Assembly (NCBI RefSeq): GCF_023221595.1 | Contig: NZ_CP096563.1 | Coordinates: 5,265,001 to 5,329,000, forward strand | Direction of reading: 5' to 3' | DNA length: 64,000 nt | Source: Rhodococcus qingshengii JCM 15477 | GTDB lineage: Bacteria > Actinomycetota > Actinomycetes > Mycobacteriales > Mycobacteriaceae | In this document: in pieces, positions 43,039-52,154 of the stretch | Layout: the number at the start of each line of letters is the position of its first letter | Numbering within the stretch: position 1 is the stretch's first letter | The notes under the pieces: model-generated | Databases searched by the model: none | Told to the model about the DNA's origin: nothing | The model's input: only the letters and a program-made list of their open reading frames with translations | Position numbers and translations under genes: made by a program

Positions 43039-43866
43039 TCAATTGTCCGAAGGTGCATGCTGCGCCACGACTCCCCTCGACGCCAGTTCGCGACGCAGCG
43101 AATCGGTATCAACGGACGCGAGATCGACTCGGTGCGTGCGGGTGGCCAAGGCTCGGACTTCCTCGGACAGGTCCGCCACCTGCTTACGCGTCGCGGCCTG
43201 GGATGCCTCGTCCTGTTCCGCCACGCGCTCGACCAACCAGGAAGCGAGTGTGGCAGTCACGATGCCCAGCAACGCAATTCCGCCGATCATCAATGCTCCG
43301 GCGATCATGCGCCCGGTCGTGGTAACGGGCGCCATGTCTCCGTAACCGACGGTCGTGACCGTCTCCATCGCCCACCACAATGCCGTTCCGTACGACGTGA
43401 TGGCAGCGCCCTGCGCGTGACGCTCGGCATCGAGCATGGCCAGCGCCGCGACACCGATCAGCAAGGCCGTGGCACCAGTGGCGTAAATAACCACCCGTCC
43501 ACGCAAGCTTTGCCCGCTCGAGCGGTGAACTATCGCAAGCAGTGTGACCAACCGAAGTAGGCGCAGCGGACGCAGCATGGGCAACACCACCATCGCCAAG
43601 TCCAAGAGATGCCTGACGAACCAGCGACCGCGGGCAGGTGCCAACCACAGGCGAACTGCGTAGTCGACGGCAAAAACGACCCACGCAGCCCACATCGTCC
43701 ATTCGGTCAGACGATGTGGAAGGCCCGTCGGTTGCGCCAGCACTTGGTACGCGTACGCCACCAAGAAAAGGCAGGCCGCAGCGGTCAACGGGATGTCGGT
43801 GGCTAGCTGCCATTTCTCCGACGTCCACGCAGTGCGGCGGTGCGCCGACTTCGTCGATTCGTTCAT
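43039..43866 (-). CDS. Potassium ion channel (voltage-gated-like, six-segment type)
   Basis: Channel protein of 275 residues. The selectivity filter is TTVGYGD (171-177) between two membrane segments. An arginine-rich segment MLRPLRLLRLVTLL (about 97-110) resembles an S4 voltage sensor. The C-terminal 60 residues are charged and predicted helical, without an RCK domain. Forms a potassium-selective pore as a tetramer in the inner membrane. No partner gene nearby. Confidence 0.92.
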   Translation of the reverse strand: MNESTKSAHRRTAWTSEKWQLATDIPLTAAACLFLVAYAYQVLAQPTGLPHRLTEWTMWAAWVVFAVDYAVRLWLAPARGRWFVRHLLDLAMVVLPMLRPLRLLRLVTLLAIVHRSSGQSLRGRVVIYATGATALLIGVAALAMLDAERHAQGAAITSYGTALWWAMETVTTVGYGDMAPVTTTGRMIAGALMIGGIALLGIVTATLASWLVERVAEQDEASQAATRKQVADLSEEVRALATRTHRVDLASVDTDSLRRELASRGVVAQHAPSDN

Positions 43867-43912
43867 CCGAGAAGTCTGACACCACCGCTACCTAGTGCCC
43901 GGCAGAACCGAC

Positions 43913-44830
43913 TCAGATCCGAGTGTGCGTCAAGATGTTGAGCGCCGTGGGAACTGCCTCGATCGTGATGGGCAACGGTCCCACCCGATCACCGTCCGCG
44001 TAAGCGATGATGCCCTCGGAGACCAACCGGACCTTCTTGGATCGGTACGTCTGCACCGCGTCGAGCGAGACGTGAGTTCCCTTGTACACCCGCGGAAACA
44101 GGCGCACCAGACGCAACCTCGAACCGTGCCCGACGACGGTCAGATCCAGCAACCCGTCCGACTTCGACGCTCCTGGCGTGATGAGCATGCCGCCACCGTA
44201 CGAGCGCCCGTTGCCAACAGCGACCAGCGTCGCGTCCACCGTGATGACCTCGTCGTCGAGTTCGATCCGGTACGGCAACGGCTTCATCTTCGCCAACTCG
44301 GCGAGCATCGCCAGGTTGTAGCGCATCGGCCCCTTGGGCCACGACATCCGATTGGCCCGTTCACTGACCAGCGAATCGAATCCGCTCGCGATGATCGTTC
44401 CCGACCAGACGACGGAACCGTCGGCCAGCGTGATCTTCGCCAGGTCGGACTGCTGCACGACGCCGTCGGCGATCACATCGGCGGCTGCCTCGGGATCGCC
44501 TGTGGGAATGCCGAACTCACGGGCGTGATCGTTACCGGTGCCCGCCGGGATGAGCCCGATAGGAGTATCGGTCAACGCGGCAGCCTGCAATCCGATGCTG
44601 ATGGCACCGTCACCGCCGACCACCACCAGCGCGTCGGTACCCTCCTCGATCGCACGACGGGCCAATTTCTTGGCGTCGTCGGCGTCGGTTCCGATGATCT
44701 CGGTGACGGCAACTCCCCGAGCGCGCAGTCGCGCAACACCTTTGCGTCCTGCCGCAGGCGCGTGACCATGTCCCGCCATCGGATTGATCAGGACGGTAAC
44801 CTTCTCGATCTGACTGCGGGTTTCGGTCAC
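43913..44830 (-). CDS. dagK: Diacylglycerol kinase family lipid kinase
   Basis: Soluble lipid kinase of 305 residues of the DagK group: NPMAGHG, VVGGDGAIS (Ala where most have Thr), PAGTGNDHAREFG. It phosphorylates diacylglycerol to phosphatidic acid, feeding phospholipid and PIM synthesis. Its start overlaps the stop of the AGPS-like gene by 4 bases. The same pair occurs in Mycobacterium (Rv2251-Rv2252, from memory), where Rv2252 is a diacylglycerol kinase. Confidence 0.88.
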   Translation of the reverse strand: MTETRSQIEKVTVLINPMAGHGHAPAAGRKGVARLRARGVAVTEIIGTDADDAKKLARRAIEEGTDALVVVGGDGAISIGLQAAALTDTPIGLIPAGTGNDHAREFGIPTGDPEAAADVIADGVVQQSDLAKITLADGSVVWSGTIIASGFDSLVSERANRMSWPKGPMRYNLAMLAELAKMKPLPYRIELDDEVITVDATLVAVGNGRSYGGGMLITPGASKSDGLLDLTVVGHGSRLRLVRLFPRVYKGTHVSLDAVQTYRSKKVRLVSEGIIAYADGDRVGPLPITIEAVPTALNILTHTRI

Positions 44831-46440
44831 GGAATCAGCTTTCCAGGATTGAGGATGCCGGCAGGGTCCACTGCATTCTTCACTGCGCGAAGGATGTTCG
44901 CGCCCAATTCACCGATCTCGTCCTTCATCCATGGGCGGTGATCGGCGCCGACAGCGTGGTGATGGGTGATCGTGCCACCGGCGGCGATGATCGCATCGCC
45001 AGCGGCAGTTTTCGCCTTGTGCCACTGAGCGATCGGATCCTCGGTCTGCGCGCTGACGACGGTGAAGTACAGCGAAGCACCGGTCTTGTAGGTGTGCGAA
45101 ATGTGGCACATCACGAGCGGCTGAGTCCCCTGCTCGATGAGAGCCTTGGTCAGCGCCTCGGTGACCGAGGAGCGCAGGTTCGCGAGGTTACCCCAGGTGG
45201 TTGCCGTCTCGAGGGTTTCGCACAGTGCGCCGACGTCGAGCAGAGCGTCACGCAGATACGGCGCATCGAATCGCCCGTGTTCCCAGCTGTTTCCGGGCTC
45301 CTCACCGAGCGACGTGCCGCCGTGAGCGGTGAGAATTGCGCGGGCCTCCGCCATCCGTTCAGCGGTGTGCGAAGCGGTGCCCTCGTAGGTGGTGATGCCG
45401 AGGCAACCACCGGTGAAGGCGTTCTCGCCGATCTTGTCGGTGGTCGCCAGATTCACGCCACTCTCGGCCTCGTCGGACAACCGCAGCACGGTCGGAGCCG
45501 ATCCTTCCTGGACAAGCTCACGCAATGCAGCTGCGCCGGTGGCGAAGTCGGGGAAGCTCCACCCTTCGCGCACGGTGGTCTCGGGCAGACGGTGAACCCG
45601 CACACGCACGTGCGTGATGACGCCGAAGGTGCCCTCGGAGCCGACAAAGAGCTCACCCAGATCGGGGCCTGCAGCGGATGCCGGCGCACGCCCGGTCTCG
45701 ATCACTCCACTCGGGGTGACAACGGTGAGGCCCTGAACCATGTCCTCGAAGCGCCCGTATCCAGCCGACGCCTGCCCCGAAGACCGGGTGGCGGCAAACC
45801 CGCCCAGAGTGGCGAACAGGAAGCTCTGCGGGAAGTGCCCGACCGAGAAACCGTGCTCACGCAGAAGCTCCTCGGCCCGTGGGCCGGTAGTTCCGCCGCC
45901 GAACGTCGCAATGCCCGATTCCTCGTCCAACCCGACAAGCTGATCGAACCTGCGCAGATCGAGAGAAAGAACTGCGTCGAACCCGTCACGAATGGGATCG
46001 AGCCCGCCGACGACGCTGGTGCCACCACCGAACGGGACCACTGCGATCCGGTTGGCAGAGCAGTATCGGAGAACCTGCTCGACCTCTGCGTCTGTCCCTG
46101 GAGTGACGACTGCGTCCGGTGCGTCCTGCGGCTCGACGCTACGACGGCGCAGCAGATCCGGGGTGCTCTTGCCACCGGCCCGAAGGATTCGATCCGAATC
46201 CTTGGTACTGACGTACTCGGCCCCGACCAGCCCAGCCAACGCTTCGACATGCGACTGGGCCATAGCGGACGGAGCCACCTGGACGTCTTCGATGGCGAGA
46301 CGCGATCGAGTCGGTGCGGAGACACCGAGAAATCCGGTCAACAATGATGTGACTGCGTTCGACAGTTCACGCTTCTTGGCCGGATCGCCCCAGGCGTCCC
46401 ACTGCATCGGCGGTTGCAAGGCAGACTTTTCGGTGCTCAT
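44827..46440 (-). CDS. FAD-binding oxidase, alkyl-DHAP synthase (AGPS)-like
   Basis: Flavoprotein of 537 residues of the PCMH/VAO type. The FAD-binding part has VVPFGGGTSVVGGLDP, GGGTTGPRAEELL and SSGQASAGYGRFEDMVQGL. The C-terminal part carries HHHAVGADHRPWM, which matches the His-rich catalytic segment of alkyl-dihydroxyacetonephosphate synthase. Such bacterial proteins may exchange the acyl group of acyl-DHAP for an alcohol or act on another glycerolipid precursor. Translational coupling to dagK supports a glycerolipid role. The start at 46440 follows from the conserved N-terminus; a longer frame has no family similarity. Confidence 0.87.
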   Translation of the reverse strand: MSTEKSALQPPMQWDAWGDPAKKRELSNAVTSLLTGFLGVSAPTRSRLAIEDVQVAPSAMAQSHVEALAGLVGAEYVSTKDSDRILRAGGKSTPDLLRRRSVEPQDAPDAVVTPGTDAEVEQVLRYCSANRIAVVPFGGGTSVVGGLDPIRDGFDAVLSLDLRRFDQLVGLDEESGIATFGGGTTGPRAEELLREHGFSVGHFPQSFLFATLGGFAATRSSGQASAGYGRFEDMVQGLTVVTPSGVIETGRAPASAAGPDLGELFVGSEGTFGVITHVRVRVHRLPETTVREGWSFPDFATGAAALRELVQEGSAPTVLRLSDEAESGVNLATTDKIGENAFTGGCLGITTYEGTASHTAERMAEARAILTAHGGTSLGEEPGNSWEHGRFDAPYLRDALLDVGALCETLETATTWGNLANLRSSVTEALTKALIEQGTQPLVMCHISHTYKTGASLYFTVVSAQTEDPIAQWHKAKTAAGDAIIAAGGTITHHHAVGADHRPWMKDEIGELGANILRAVKNAVDPAGILNPGKLIP

Positions 46441-46449
46441 AGACACTAG

Positions 46450-46477
46450 TGTTACATATTTGTGTGATGTGTAAACA
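46450..46477. promoter_or_regulatory. Possible operator upstream of the AGPS-like gene
   Basis: TGTTACA (46450-46456) and TGTAAACA (46470-46477) form an imperfect inverted repeat in an AT-rich stretch just upstream of the AGPS-like start. A promoter or binding site is likely here, but the pairing is not perfect. Confidence 0.3.
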
Positions 46478-46499
46478 TCCCGGTGGATCAATCCATCCA

Positions 46500-47039
46500 T
46501 CAACCCATCGTCTTGGAACCGTCGATGGCTTCGCGAAGCATGTCCGCGTGGCCCGCATGCTGGGCCGTCTCGGCGATGATGTGCAGCAATGCGCGCCGCG
46601 CTGACCAGCGAGCTCCCGCTTCGAACCACGGCGCCGACGGCAGTGGATGCGAGATGTCGAGGCTGTCCAGCGAGGCCACCAACTCGTCGGTCCTGGCCGC
46701 GATCCCCTCGTACTCGGAAACGATGCCTGCCAAGGTTTCACCCTCGACCATGGCGAATTCGTTCGCCCGTTCCTGTTGCATCTCTTCCGACCACTGGGTC
46801 GGGTCGAAGTCCCCACCAAGTCCGGCCGGCCCTTCCAGAATGAAGTCGACCCATCCCTTTTCCGCCTGACCCACATGCTTGATCAATCCGCCGAGGCACA
46901 GTTCACTCACGGTCGGCCTCGAAGCGGCCTGCTCGTCGGTGAGGTCCTTGACGGTGAAGAGAAGGAATTCACGATGCCGACGCAGGCTCTGGAGGAGATC
47001 CGCGCGCTCGCCGGTGACGGTGGTGATCGGTGCGTTCAT
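46500..47039 (-). CDS. DinB-family protein
   Basis: Protein of 179 residues of the DinB/DUF664 four-helix family: LLFTVKDLTDEQAASRP, GGLIKHVGQAEKGWV (His), and ALLHIIAETAQHAGHADMLREAIDG (the His triad HIIAET...HAGH). Members of this family are metal-binding and some transfer bacillithiol or mycothiol. The role here is unknown. Reads alone, ending close to the AGPS-like gene's promoter region. Confidence 0.9.
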   Translation of the reverse strand: MNAPITTVTGERADLLQSLRRHREFLLFTVKDLTDEQAASRPTVSELCLGGLIKHVGQAEKGWVDFILEGPAGLGGDFDPTQWSEEMQQERANEFAMVEGETLAGIVSEYEGIAARTDELVASLDSLDISHPLPSAPWFEAGARWSARRALLHIIAETAQHAGHADMLREAIDGSKTMG

Positions 47040-47130
47040 GATGTTTTCCTTCGCTCGTGGGTTCGTGCCCTGTGAGAACTACGTTAGAAGTTATTGCGGA
47101 CAGAAACGGTCCTCATTAGAAAACGATCAA

Positions 47131-47175
47131 GAAAAAACTCCCGGCACCCACCGATGAAGGTGAGTGCCGGGAGTT
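47131..47175 (-). terminator. Rho-independent terminator of htpG
   Basis: GTGCCGGGAGTT (47164-47175) pairs with AACTCCCGGCAC (47137-47148), extended by a CACC/GGTG pair. On the minus strand it is followed by TTTTTTC. It lies 18 bases after the htpG stop. Confidence 0.93.
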
Positions 47176-47193
47176 CGAGCGAGCTAGACGCGA

Positions 47194-49122
47194 TCAGACT
47201 GTGCGAGCCAAACGATCGGCCAGCAGGCGCGTGAAGTGCGCCGGATCGCTCAGTTCACCGCCCTCGGCAAGCAACGCCATGCCGTAGAGCAACTGAGCCG
47301 TCTCCGTCAGGTTCTCTGCATTGTCATTGGCGGCCTGCGCCTCCCGCAGACCCGAGACAAGCGGATGCTCCGGGTTGAGCTCGAGAATGCGCTTGCTGTG
47401 TGGAACAGGCTGACCCGAAGCCTTGTACATCTTCTCGAGCGTCGGAGACATGCTGAACGCGTCGCCGACGATGCAGGCAGCCGACGTGGTCAGGCGCGTC
47501 GAGAGACGCGTTTCCTTGATGTCGTCGGACAGGGTTTCGGACAGCCACGTCAGCAGCGCGCCGAATTCCTTTTCCTTCTCTTCGCGCTCGGCTTCGGCCG
47601 CCTTCTTCTCGTCCTCGGTGTCCAGGTCGACCTCGCCCTTGGCGATCGACTGGAAGGTCTTGCCGTCGAAGTCCGAGACAGCGTCGACCCACATCTCGTC
47701 CACGGGGTCGGTAAGTACCAGAACCTCGAGGCCCTTGGCCTTGAAAGCCTCCATGTGCGGGGAGCTTTCGATGAGGTGACGAGATTCGCCGGTCATGAAG
47801 TAGATCTGTTCCTGACCGTCCTTCATGCGCTCCACGTACTCGGCGAGAGTGGTCACGCCCTCTTCGCTGTTGGTCGAGGCGAAGGACGAGATGTCGAGCA
47901 GCGTCTTGCGGTTGTCGGCATCGGCCATCAGGCCTTCCTTGAGCGCGCGTCCGAACTCGGTCCAGAAAGTCGAGTACTTCTCCGGCTCGTTCGCCTTCAT
48001 GTCCTTGATGGTCGAGAGGACCTTCTTGGTCAGACGACGACGGATGGCAGCGATCTGCCGGTCCTGCTGCAGAATTTCACGAGAGACGTTGAGCGAGAGG
48101 TCTTGTGCGTCGACCACGCCCTTGACGAAGCGCAGGTAATCGGGCACCAACTCTTCGCAGTCGTCCATGATGAAGACGCGCTTGACGTAGAGGTGGATCC
48201 CGGCCTTGCGCTCACGCATGAACAGATCGAACGGCGCCGTCGACGGAATGAACAGCAGCGCTTGGTATTCGAAAGTACCTTCGGCCTTCATCGGGATGAC
48301 CTCGAGAGGCTCGTCCCAGGCGTGGCTGACGTGCTTGTAGAACTCCTTGTACTCGTCCTCGGACACCTCGTCCTTGGCGCGAGTCCACAGCGCCTTCATC
48401 GAGTTGATCGTCTCGGTCTCGATGGTGACCTCGGGCTCCTCGCCCTCGGCCGGCGTCGACGTACGAGCGACATCCATGCGGATGGGCCACGCGATGAAGT
48501 CGGAGTACTTCTTGACCAGTTCCTTGATCTTCCATTCCGACGTGTAGTCGTGCAGGCCGTTCTCGGAATCCTCGGGCATCAGGTGCAAGGTCACGGAGCT
48601 ACCCTGCGGCGCCTCGTTCACATGCTCGAGCGTGTACGTGCCTTCGCCGGTCGACTCCCAGCGCGTCGCGTGATCTTCACCGGCACGGCGGGTCAGCAGC
48701 GTGACCTTGTCCGCGACCATGAACGTGGAGTAGAAACCGATGCCGAACTGACCGATCAGTTCTTCCGATGCCGCTGCATCCTTGGCTTCCTTGAGCTTAC
48801 GACGTACCTCGGCGGTGCCGGACTTGGCGAGCGTGCCGATCAGGTCGACGACCTCGTCACGCGACATGCCGATGCCGTTGTCGCGGATCGTGAGGGTGCG
48901 CGCCGCTTTGTCGATGTCGATCTCGATGTGCAGATCGGAGACGTCGACGTTGAGGTCTTTGTCCTGGTACGACTCGAGGCGGAGCTTGTCCAGCGCGTCC
49001 GAAGCGTTGGAGATCAACTCACGAAGGAAGCTGTCCTTGTTCGTATAGATTGAATGAACCATCAGATCCAGCAGCTGACGTGTTTCTGCTTGGAACTCGA
49101 GCTGCTCGGTATGCGCGGTCAC
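47194..49122 (-). CDS. htpG: Molecular chaperone HtpG (Hsp90)
   Basis: Hsp90 homologue of 642 residues, full length. N-terminal ATPase motifs: ELISNASDALDKLR, DNGIGMSRDEV, IGQFGIGFYSTFMVADKV. The middle domain includes LRFVKGVVDAQDLSLNVSREILQ and the C-terminal dimer domain ends in FTRLLADRLARTV. Cytosolic chaperone for client maturation under heat and oxidative stress. It stands alone with its own terminator. The upstream 130 bases hold the terminator of the acyl-CoA dehydrogenase operon. Confidence 0.97.
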   Translation of the reverse strand: MTAHTEQLEFQAETRQLLDLMVHSIYTNKDSFLRELISNASDALDKLRLESYQDKDLNVDVSDLHIEIDIDKAARTLTIRDNGIGMSRDEVVDLIGTLAKSGTAEVRRKLKEAKDAAASEELIGQFGIGFYSTFMVADKVTLLTRRAGEDHATRWESTGEGTYTLEHVNEAPQGSSVTLHLMPEDSENGLHDYTSEWKIKELVKKYSDFIAWPIRMDVARTSTPAEGEEPEVTIETETINSMKALWTRAKDEVSEDEYKEFYKHVSHAWDEPLEVIPMKAEGTFEYQALLFIPSTAPFDLFMRERKAGIHLYVKRVFIMDDCEELVPDYLRFVKGVVDAQDLSLNVSREILQQDRQIAAIRRRLTKKVLSTIKDMKANEPEKYSTFWTEFGRALKEGLMADADNRKTLLDISSFASTNSEEGVTTLAEYVERMKDGQEQIYFMTGESRHLIESSPHMEAFKAKGLEVLVLTDPVDEMWVDAVSDFDGKTFQSIAKGEVDLDTEDEKKAAEAEREEKEKEFGALLTWLSETLSDDIKETRLSTRLTTSAACIVGDAFSMSPTLEKMYKASGQPVPHSKRILELNPEHPLVSGLREAQAANDNAENLTETAQLLYGMALLAEGGELSDPAHFTRLLADRLARTV

Positions 49123-49198
49123 TTCGATCCCTTTCTCTTCTCGGACTGATCACAGGAATTTTACTTGACCGCGAATACCGCGGGTCGGCCCCCGCACA

Positions 49199-49234
49199 GA
49201 CAAGGGAGGCCACGCGACCTGCGCGTGACCTCCC
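49199..49234 (-). terminator. Terminator of the acyl-CoA dehydrogenase/MaoC operon
   Basis: GGGAGGCCACGCG (49204-49216) pairs with CGCGTGACCTCCC (49222-49234), with one wobble, 18 bases after the stop, followed on the minus strand by TTGTCTGT. Confidence 0.75.
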
Positions 49235-49252
49235 GTTATCGTCACCACCGAT

Positions 49253-50386
49253 CTACTCGGTGACGTTCACCATCGAATAGTTCGAGACGCCGGCGGCCAG
49301 CACCCTGAGGTGATCGTCCGATGCGCCCAAAGTGTGTTCGATGGCCACCAGCCGTGAGACGTAGTGCCCGACCGGATACTCGGCTGTCATACCGATACCA
49401 CCGTGCATCTGAATTGCTTCCTGACCGATCTGATGCGCGGCGCGACCGACAGACAGCTTCGCTCGCGACGCGATGGTCGGATCGATCACTCCGTCGGCGA
49501 TGGCCATGGTGGCGTACAGACTCATGCTGCTCGCCAGTTCGAGCGCCACGTACATGTCGGCCGCACGATGAGTCAGCGTCTGGAACTTCGCGAGTGGAAC
49601 ACCGAACTGCTTGCGCTGCTTCAGGTATTCCGTCGTCAGTCGCAGAGCCTCGGTCATGATTCCGATCGCCTCGGCGCACAGAGCTGCCTGCGCCCGAACC
49701 TCTGCTTCGACGATCGCCTCCGTGACATCGCCGCCCTCACCAAGTTGTTCGGCCGCGGCATCGGTGAACGTGAACTGCGCACCGCGACGGCCGTCGTGAG
49801 TTGCGTATTTGCTCCATGAGACACCCGCGCTTTCCGCATCTACCAGAAAGAGCCCGGTGCCCCCGTCTGGAAGTGCGGCGCTGACGATCACGACGTGCGC
49901 GCTGTCGCCCTGCAGGACCGGGTTCTTGACGCCGGTGATAGTCCACCCCGATCCCGACTGCGACGCCGTGGTCGTGACGGTGGCGACCGGCCAGCGCGTG
50001 CCGGGTTCCGTATGCGCGAAGGCCGACAGAGTGGTCCCGTCGCTGAGCGCCGGCAGGAGCCGCGCCCGCTGATCTGCCGAACCGACAGCCGCGATCAAAC
50101 CGCCGGGGATCAGAACACCACCCAAGTACGGCTCGGGTGCAAGCGCACGGCCCAGTTCGGTCATCACGACCATGGTCTCGACCGGTCCAGCGCCCATTCC
50201 GCCGTCAGCCTCCGCGAACGGCAGGCCGAGCAGCCCGAGCTCCGCGAACTGCTTCCACACCGCGGCATTCCATCCCTCGTCAGTAGCCGAGGTGGCGTTG
50301 CGCTTCTCCGCGTCGTAGCTGCGGTTGAGCAATTCACGCGTCGTGTCGCGAAGCATCGTCTGCTCGTCGTCGAGTTCGAAATTCAT
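49253..50386 (-). CDS. Acyl-CoA dehydrogenase subunit (heteromeric FadE type)
   Basis: Acyl-CoA dehydrogenase fold protein of 377 residues. Family segments: LLGLPFAEADGGMGAGPVE and QMHGGIGMTAEYPVGHYVSR. The C-terminal YEGT segment that carries the catalytic Glu in homotetrameric enzymes is absent: the sequence ends AIEHTLGASDDHLRVLAA. It is followed upstream by a second, likewise non-canonical, dehydrogenase gene 9 bases away. Pairs like this form alpha2-beta2 enzymes in actinobacterial steroid and side-chain catabolism. Confidence 0.88.
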   Translation of the reverse strand: MNFELDDEQTMLRDTTRELLNRSYDAEKRNATSATDEGWNAAVWKQFAELGLLGLPFAEADGGMGAGPVETMVVMTELGRALAPEPYLGGVLIPGGLIAAVGSADQRARLLPALSDGTTLSAFAHTEPGTRWPVATVTTTASQSGSGWTITGVKNPVLQGDSAHVVIVSAALPDGGTGLFLVDAESAGVSWSKYATHDGRRGAQFTFTDAAAEQLGEGGDVTEAIVEAEVRAQAALCAEAIGIMTEALRLTTEYLKQRKQFGVPLAKFQTLTHRAADMYVALELASSMSLYATMAIADGVIDPTIASRAKLSVGRAAHQIGQEAIQMHGGIGMTAEYPVGHYVSRLVAIEHTLGASDDHLRVLAAGVSNYSMVNVTE

Positions 50387-50395
50387 GTCAGATGC

Positions 50396-51568
50396 TCACA
50401 ATCCGAGGATCGAGGAGGCAATGATGGAGCGCTGCACCTCACTTGATCCGCTGTAGATGGAAACCTTCCGGTAGTTCAGGTAGCGCGGCGCCGCCTGCTG
50501 CGCCCACTCCGGCGAGTCGATCTCGGCCGTGTTCACCGGCAACGAGTCCGGACCCGCAACATCCATCAGCAATTCCGTTGCCGCCTGCTGCAATTCGGAG
50601 CCACGGAGCTTGAGCAGCGACGATGCCGGATTCGGCTTTCCGTCTGCCGAACTCGCCACAACTCGCAGTTGAGTCAGATCCAGTGCAAGCAGTTCGTTTT
50701 CCAACTCAGCCAACCGAGCCGCGAACAACGGATCCTCGAGGAGTGTGCCTTTTCCGACGTGGACCTCCCGCGCCTTCTCTTTTGCCGTGGCGACAAGGGT
50801 TTTGGAGAACCCAACCCGTGTGACCCCCGTGCGTTCGTTGCCGAGCAGGAACTTGGCGTAGTCCCAGCCCTTGTTCTCCTCGCCGACAAGATTCTCCGCA
50901 GGTACGCGGACGTTGTCGAAGAACACCTCGTTGACCTCGACGCTGCCGTCGATCAGTTTGATGGGGCGAACCGTGATGCCGGGAGTTGCCAGATCGATGA
51001 GCAAGAACGAAATTCCGGCCTGCCGCTTCTGGGCACTGGCATCTGTGCGAACCAGACAGAAGATCCACTCGGCGTGCTGAGCGAGAGTAGTCCACGTCTT
51101 CTGACCGTTGACGATGTAATCCGCGCCGTCACGGACAGCGGCCGTCTTGAGTGAAGCGAGATCCGAACCGGCTTCTGGTTCCGAAAAACCCTGGCACCAC
51201 CAGATATCGGCGTTGGCCGTAGCGGGGAGAAATTTCTCCTTCTGCTCCTGCGAACCGAAGGCAGCGATAACGGGCCCAACCATGCTCACGTTGAACGGCA
51301 ACGGGTTGGGTACCGACGCCAACTGCATTTCCTCGGAATAGATGTGGCGCTGAACCGGAGTCCAGTCCTTGCCACCCCATTCGACCGGCCAGTGTGGAAC
51401 CGCCAACCCGTGTGCGTTCAGAATCTGTTGACCCGCAACGATGTCCTCACGAGTCAGCTTTCCGAATCCGGCTGCACGTGCTCGAAGTTCGGGCGAGAAT
51501 TCGGTGGTGAAGAACTTTCGCATCTCCTCGCGGAACGCAACTTCCTCACCGGTCAATTCGAGATTCAT
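50396..51568 (-). CDS. Acyl-CoA dehydrogenase subunit (partner of the adjacent gene)
   Basis: Protein of 390 residues. QGFSEPEAGSDLASLKT, WTTLAQHAEWIFCLVRTD and VFFDNVRVPAENLVGEENKGW are typical of FadE proteins of the FadE17/26/28 kind. The C-terminal segment is IYSGSSEVQRSIIASSILGL: the position of the usual catalytic Glu (YEG) is occupied by Ser, so the active base must come from elsewhere, as in heteromeric FadE pairs. The start is ATG 51568; a longer in-frame form exists. The MaoC gene lies 28 bases upstream. Confidence 0.89.
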   Translation of the reverse strand: MNLELTGEEVAFREEMRKFFTTEFSPELRARAAGFGKLTREDIVAGQQILNAHGLAVPHWPVEWGGKDWTPVQRHIYSEEMQLASVPNPLPFNVSMVGPVIAAFGSQEQKEKFLPATANADIWWCQGFSEPEAGSDLASLKTAAVRDGADYIVNGQKTWTTLAQHAEWIFCLVRTDASAQKRQAGISFLLIDLATPGITVRPIKLIDGSVEVNEVFFDNVRVPAENLVGEENKGWDYAKFLLGNERTGVTRVGFSKTLVATAKEKAREVHVGKGTLLEDPLFAARLAELENELLALDLTQLRVVASSADGKPNPASSLLKLRGSELQQAATELLMDVAGPDSLPVNTAEIDSPEWAQQAAPRYLNYRKVSIYSGSSEVQRSIIASSILGL

Positions 51569-51596
51569 ATGGAGTCTGCTTTCTTCTGGCAGGGTT

Positions 51597-52058
51597 TCAG
51601 AACAAGATTCGTGCGACGGTCTGCGCAACAACGGCGGGCTTGTCCACGCCTTCGATCTCGACGGTGTTGGTGATCTGACTCTGTAGTGAACCGTTCGGCA
51701 ATTCTTCGATTGCGGAGAGCACTGCGGTATTTCGAACCTTGGCCCCGACTGGCACCGGACTCGGGAATCGAACCTTGTCGGACCCGTAGTTGACGACCAT
51801 TTTCGCGCCGTCGATGCGATACACGGACTTCGACAGAAGCGGCAGGAGCGAGAGAGTCAGATACCCGTGGGCAATCGGACCACCGAAAGGTGATTCACGC
51901 TTTGCCCTTTCGTCGTCGACGTGAATCCACTGATGGTCACCGGTCGCGTCGGCAAATTGATGGACCATCTCGCGGGTGACCTCGACCCACTCGCTCGAGC
52001 CCAGCGTTTCACCGACCGCCCCCAGGAGATCGGACTTGTTCTCGAACACCCGTGTCAT
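51597..52058 (-). CDS. MaoC-family acyl-CoA dehydratase
   Basis: Hot-dog fold protein of 153 residues with the R-hydratase motif: FADATGDHQWIHVDDERA (Asp, His) and FGGPIAHGYLTLSLLP. It hydrates 2-enoyl-CoA to (R)-3-hydroxyacyl-CoA, the step after the neighbouring dehydrogenases. The start at 52058 has GGAGG 5 bases upstream. First gene of a MaoC-FadE-FadE operon divergent from a TetR gene. Confidence 0.92.
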   Translation of the reverse strand: MTRVFENKSDLLGAVGETLGSSEWVEVTREMVHQFADATGDHQWIHVDDERAKRESPFGGPIAHGYLTLSLLPLLSKSVYRIDGAKMVVNYGSDKVRFPSPVPVGAKVRNTAVLSAIEELPNGSLQSQITNTVEIEGVDKPAVVAQTVARILF

Positions 52059-52079
52059 CTGATCCTCCACGTTCCCGAA

Positions 52080-52114
52080 CACTGTTAGGTTAATTGGATA
52101 ATAAACTCACAGTG
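52080..52114. promoter_or_regulatory. Candidate operator between MaoC and TetR genes
   Basis: CACTGT (52080-52085) and ACAGTG (52109-52114) form an inverted pair 23 bases apart; both are followed by TAGGTT/TAAGGTT. The AT-rich spacer probably holds the divergent promoters. Confidence 0.4.
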
Positions 52115-52154
52115 TAAGGTTGTCCAGTACTTTCAGACGAAAGGGTTCTGGGCG

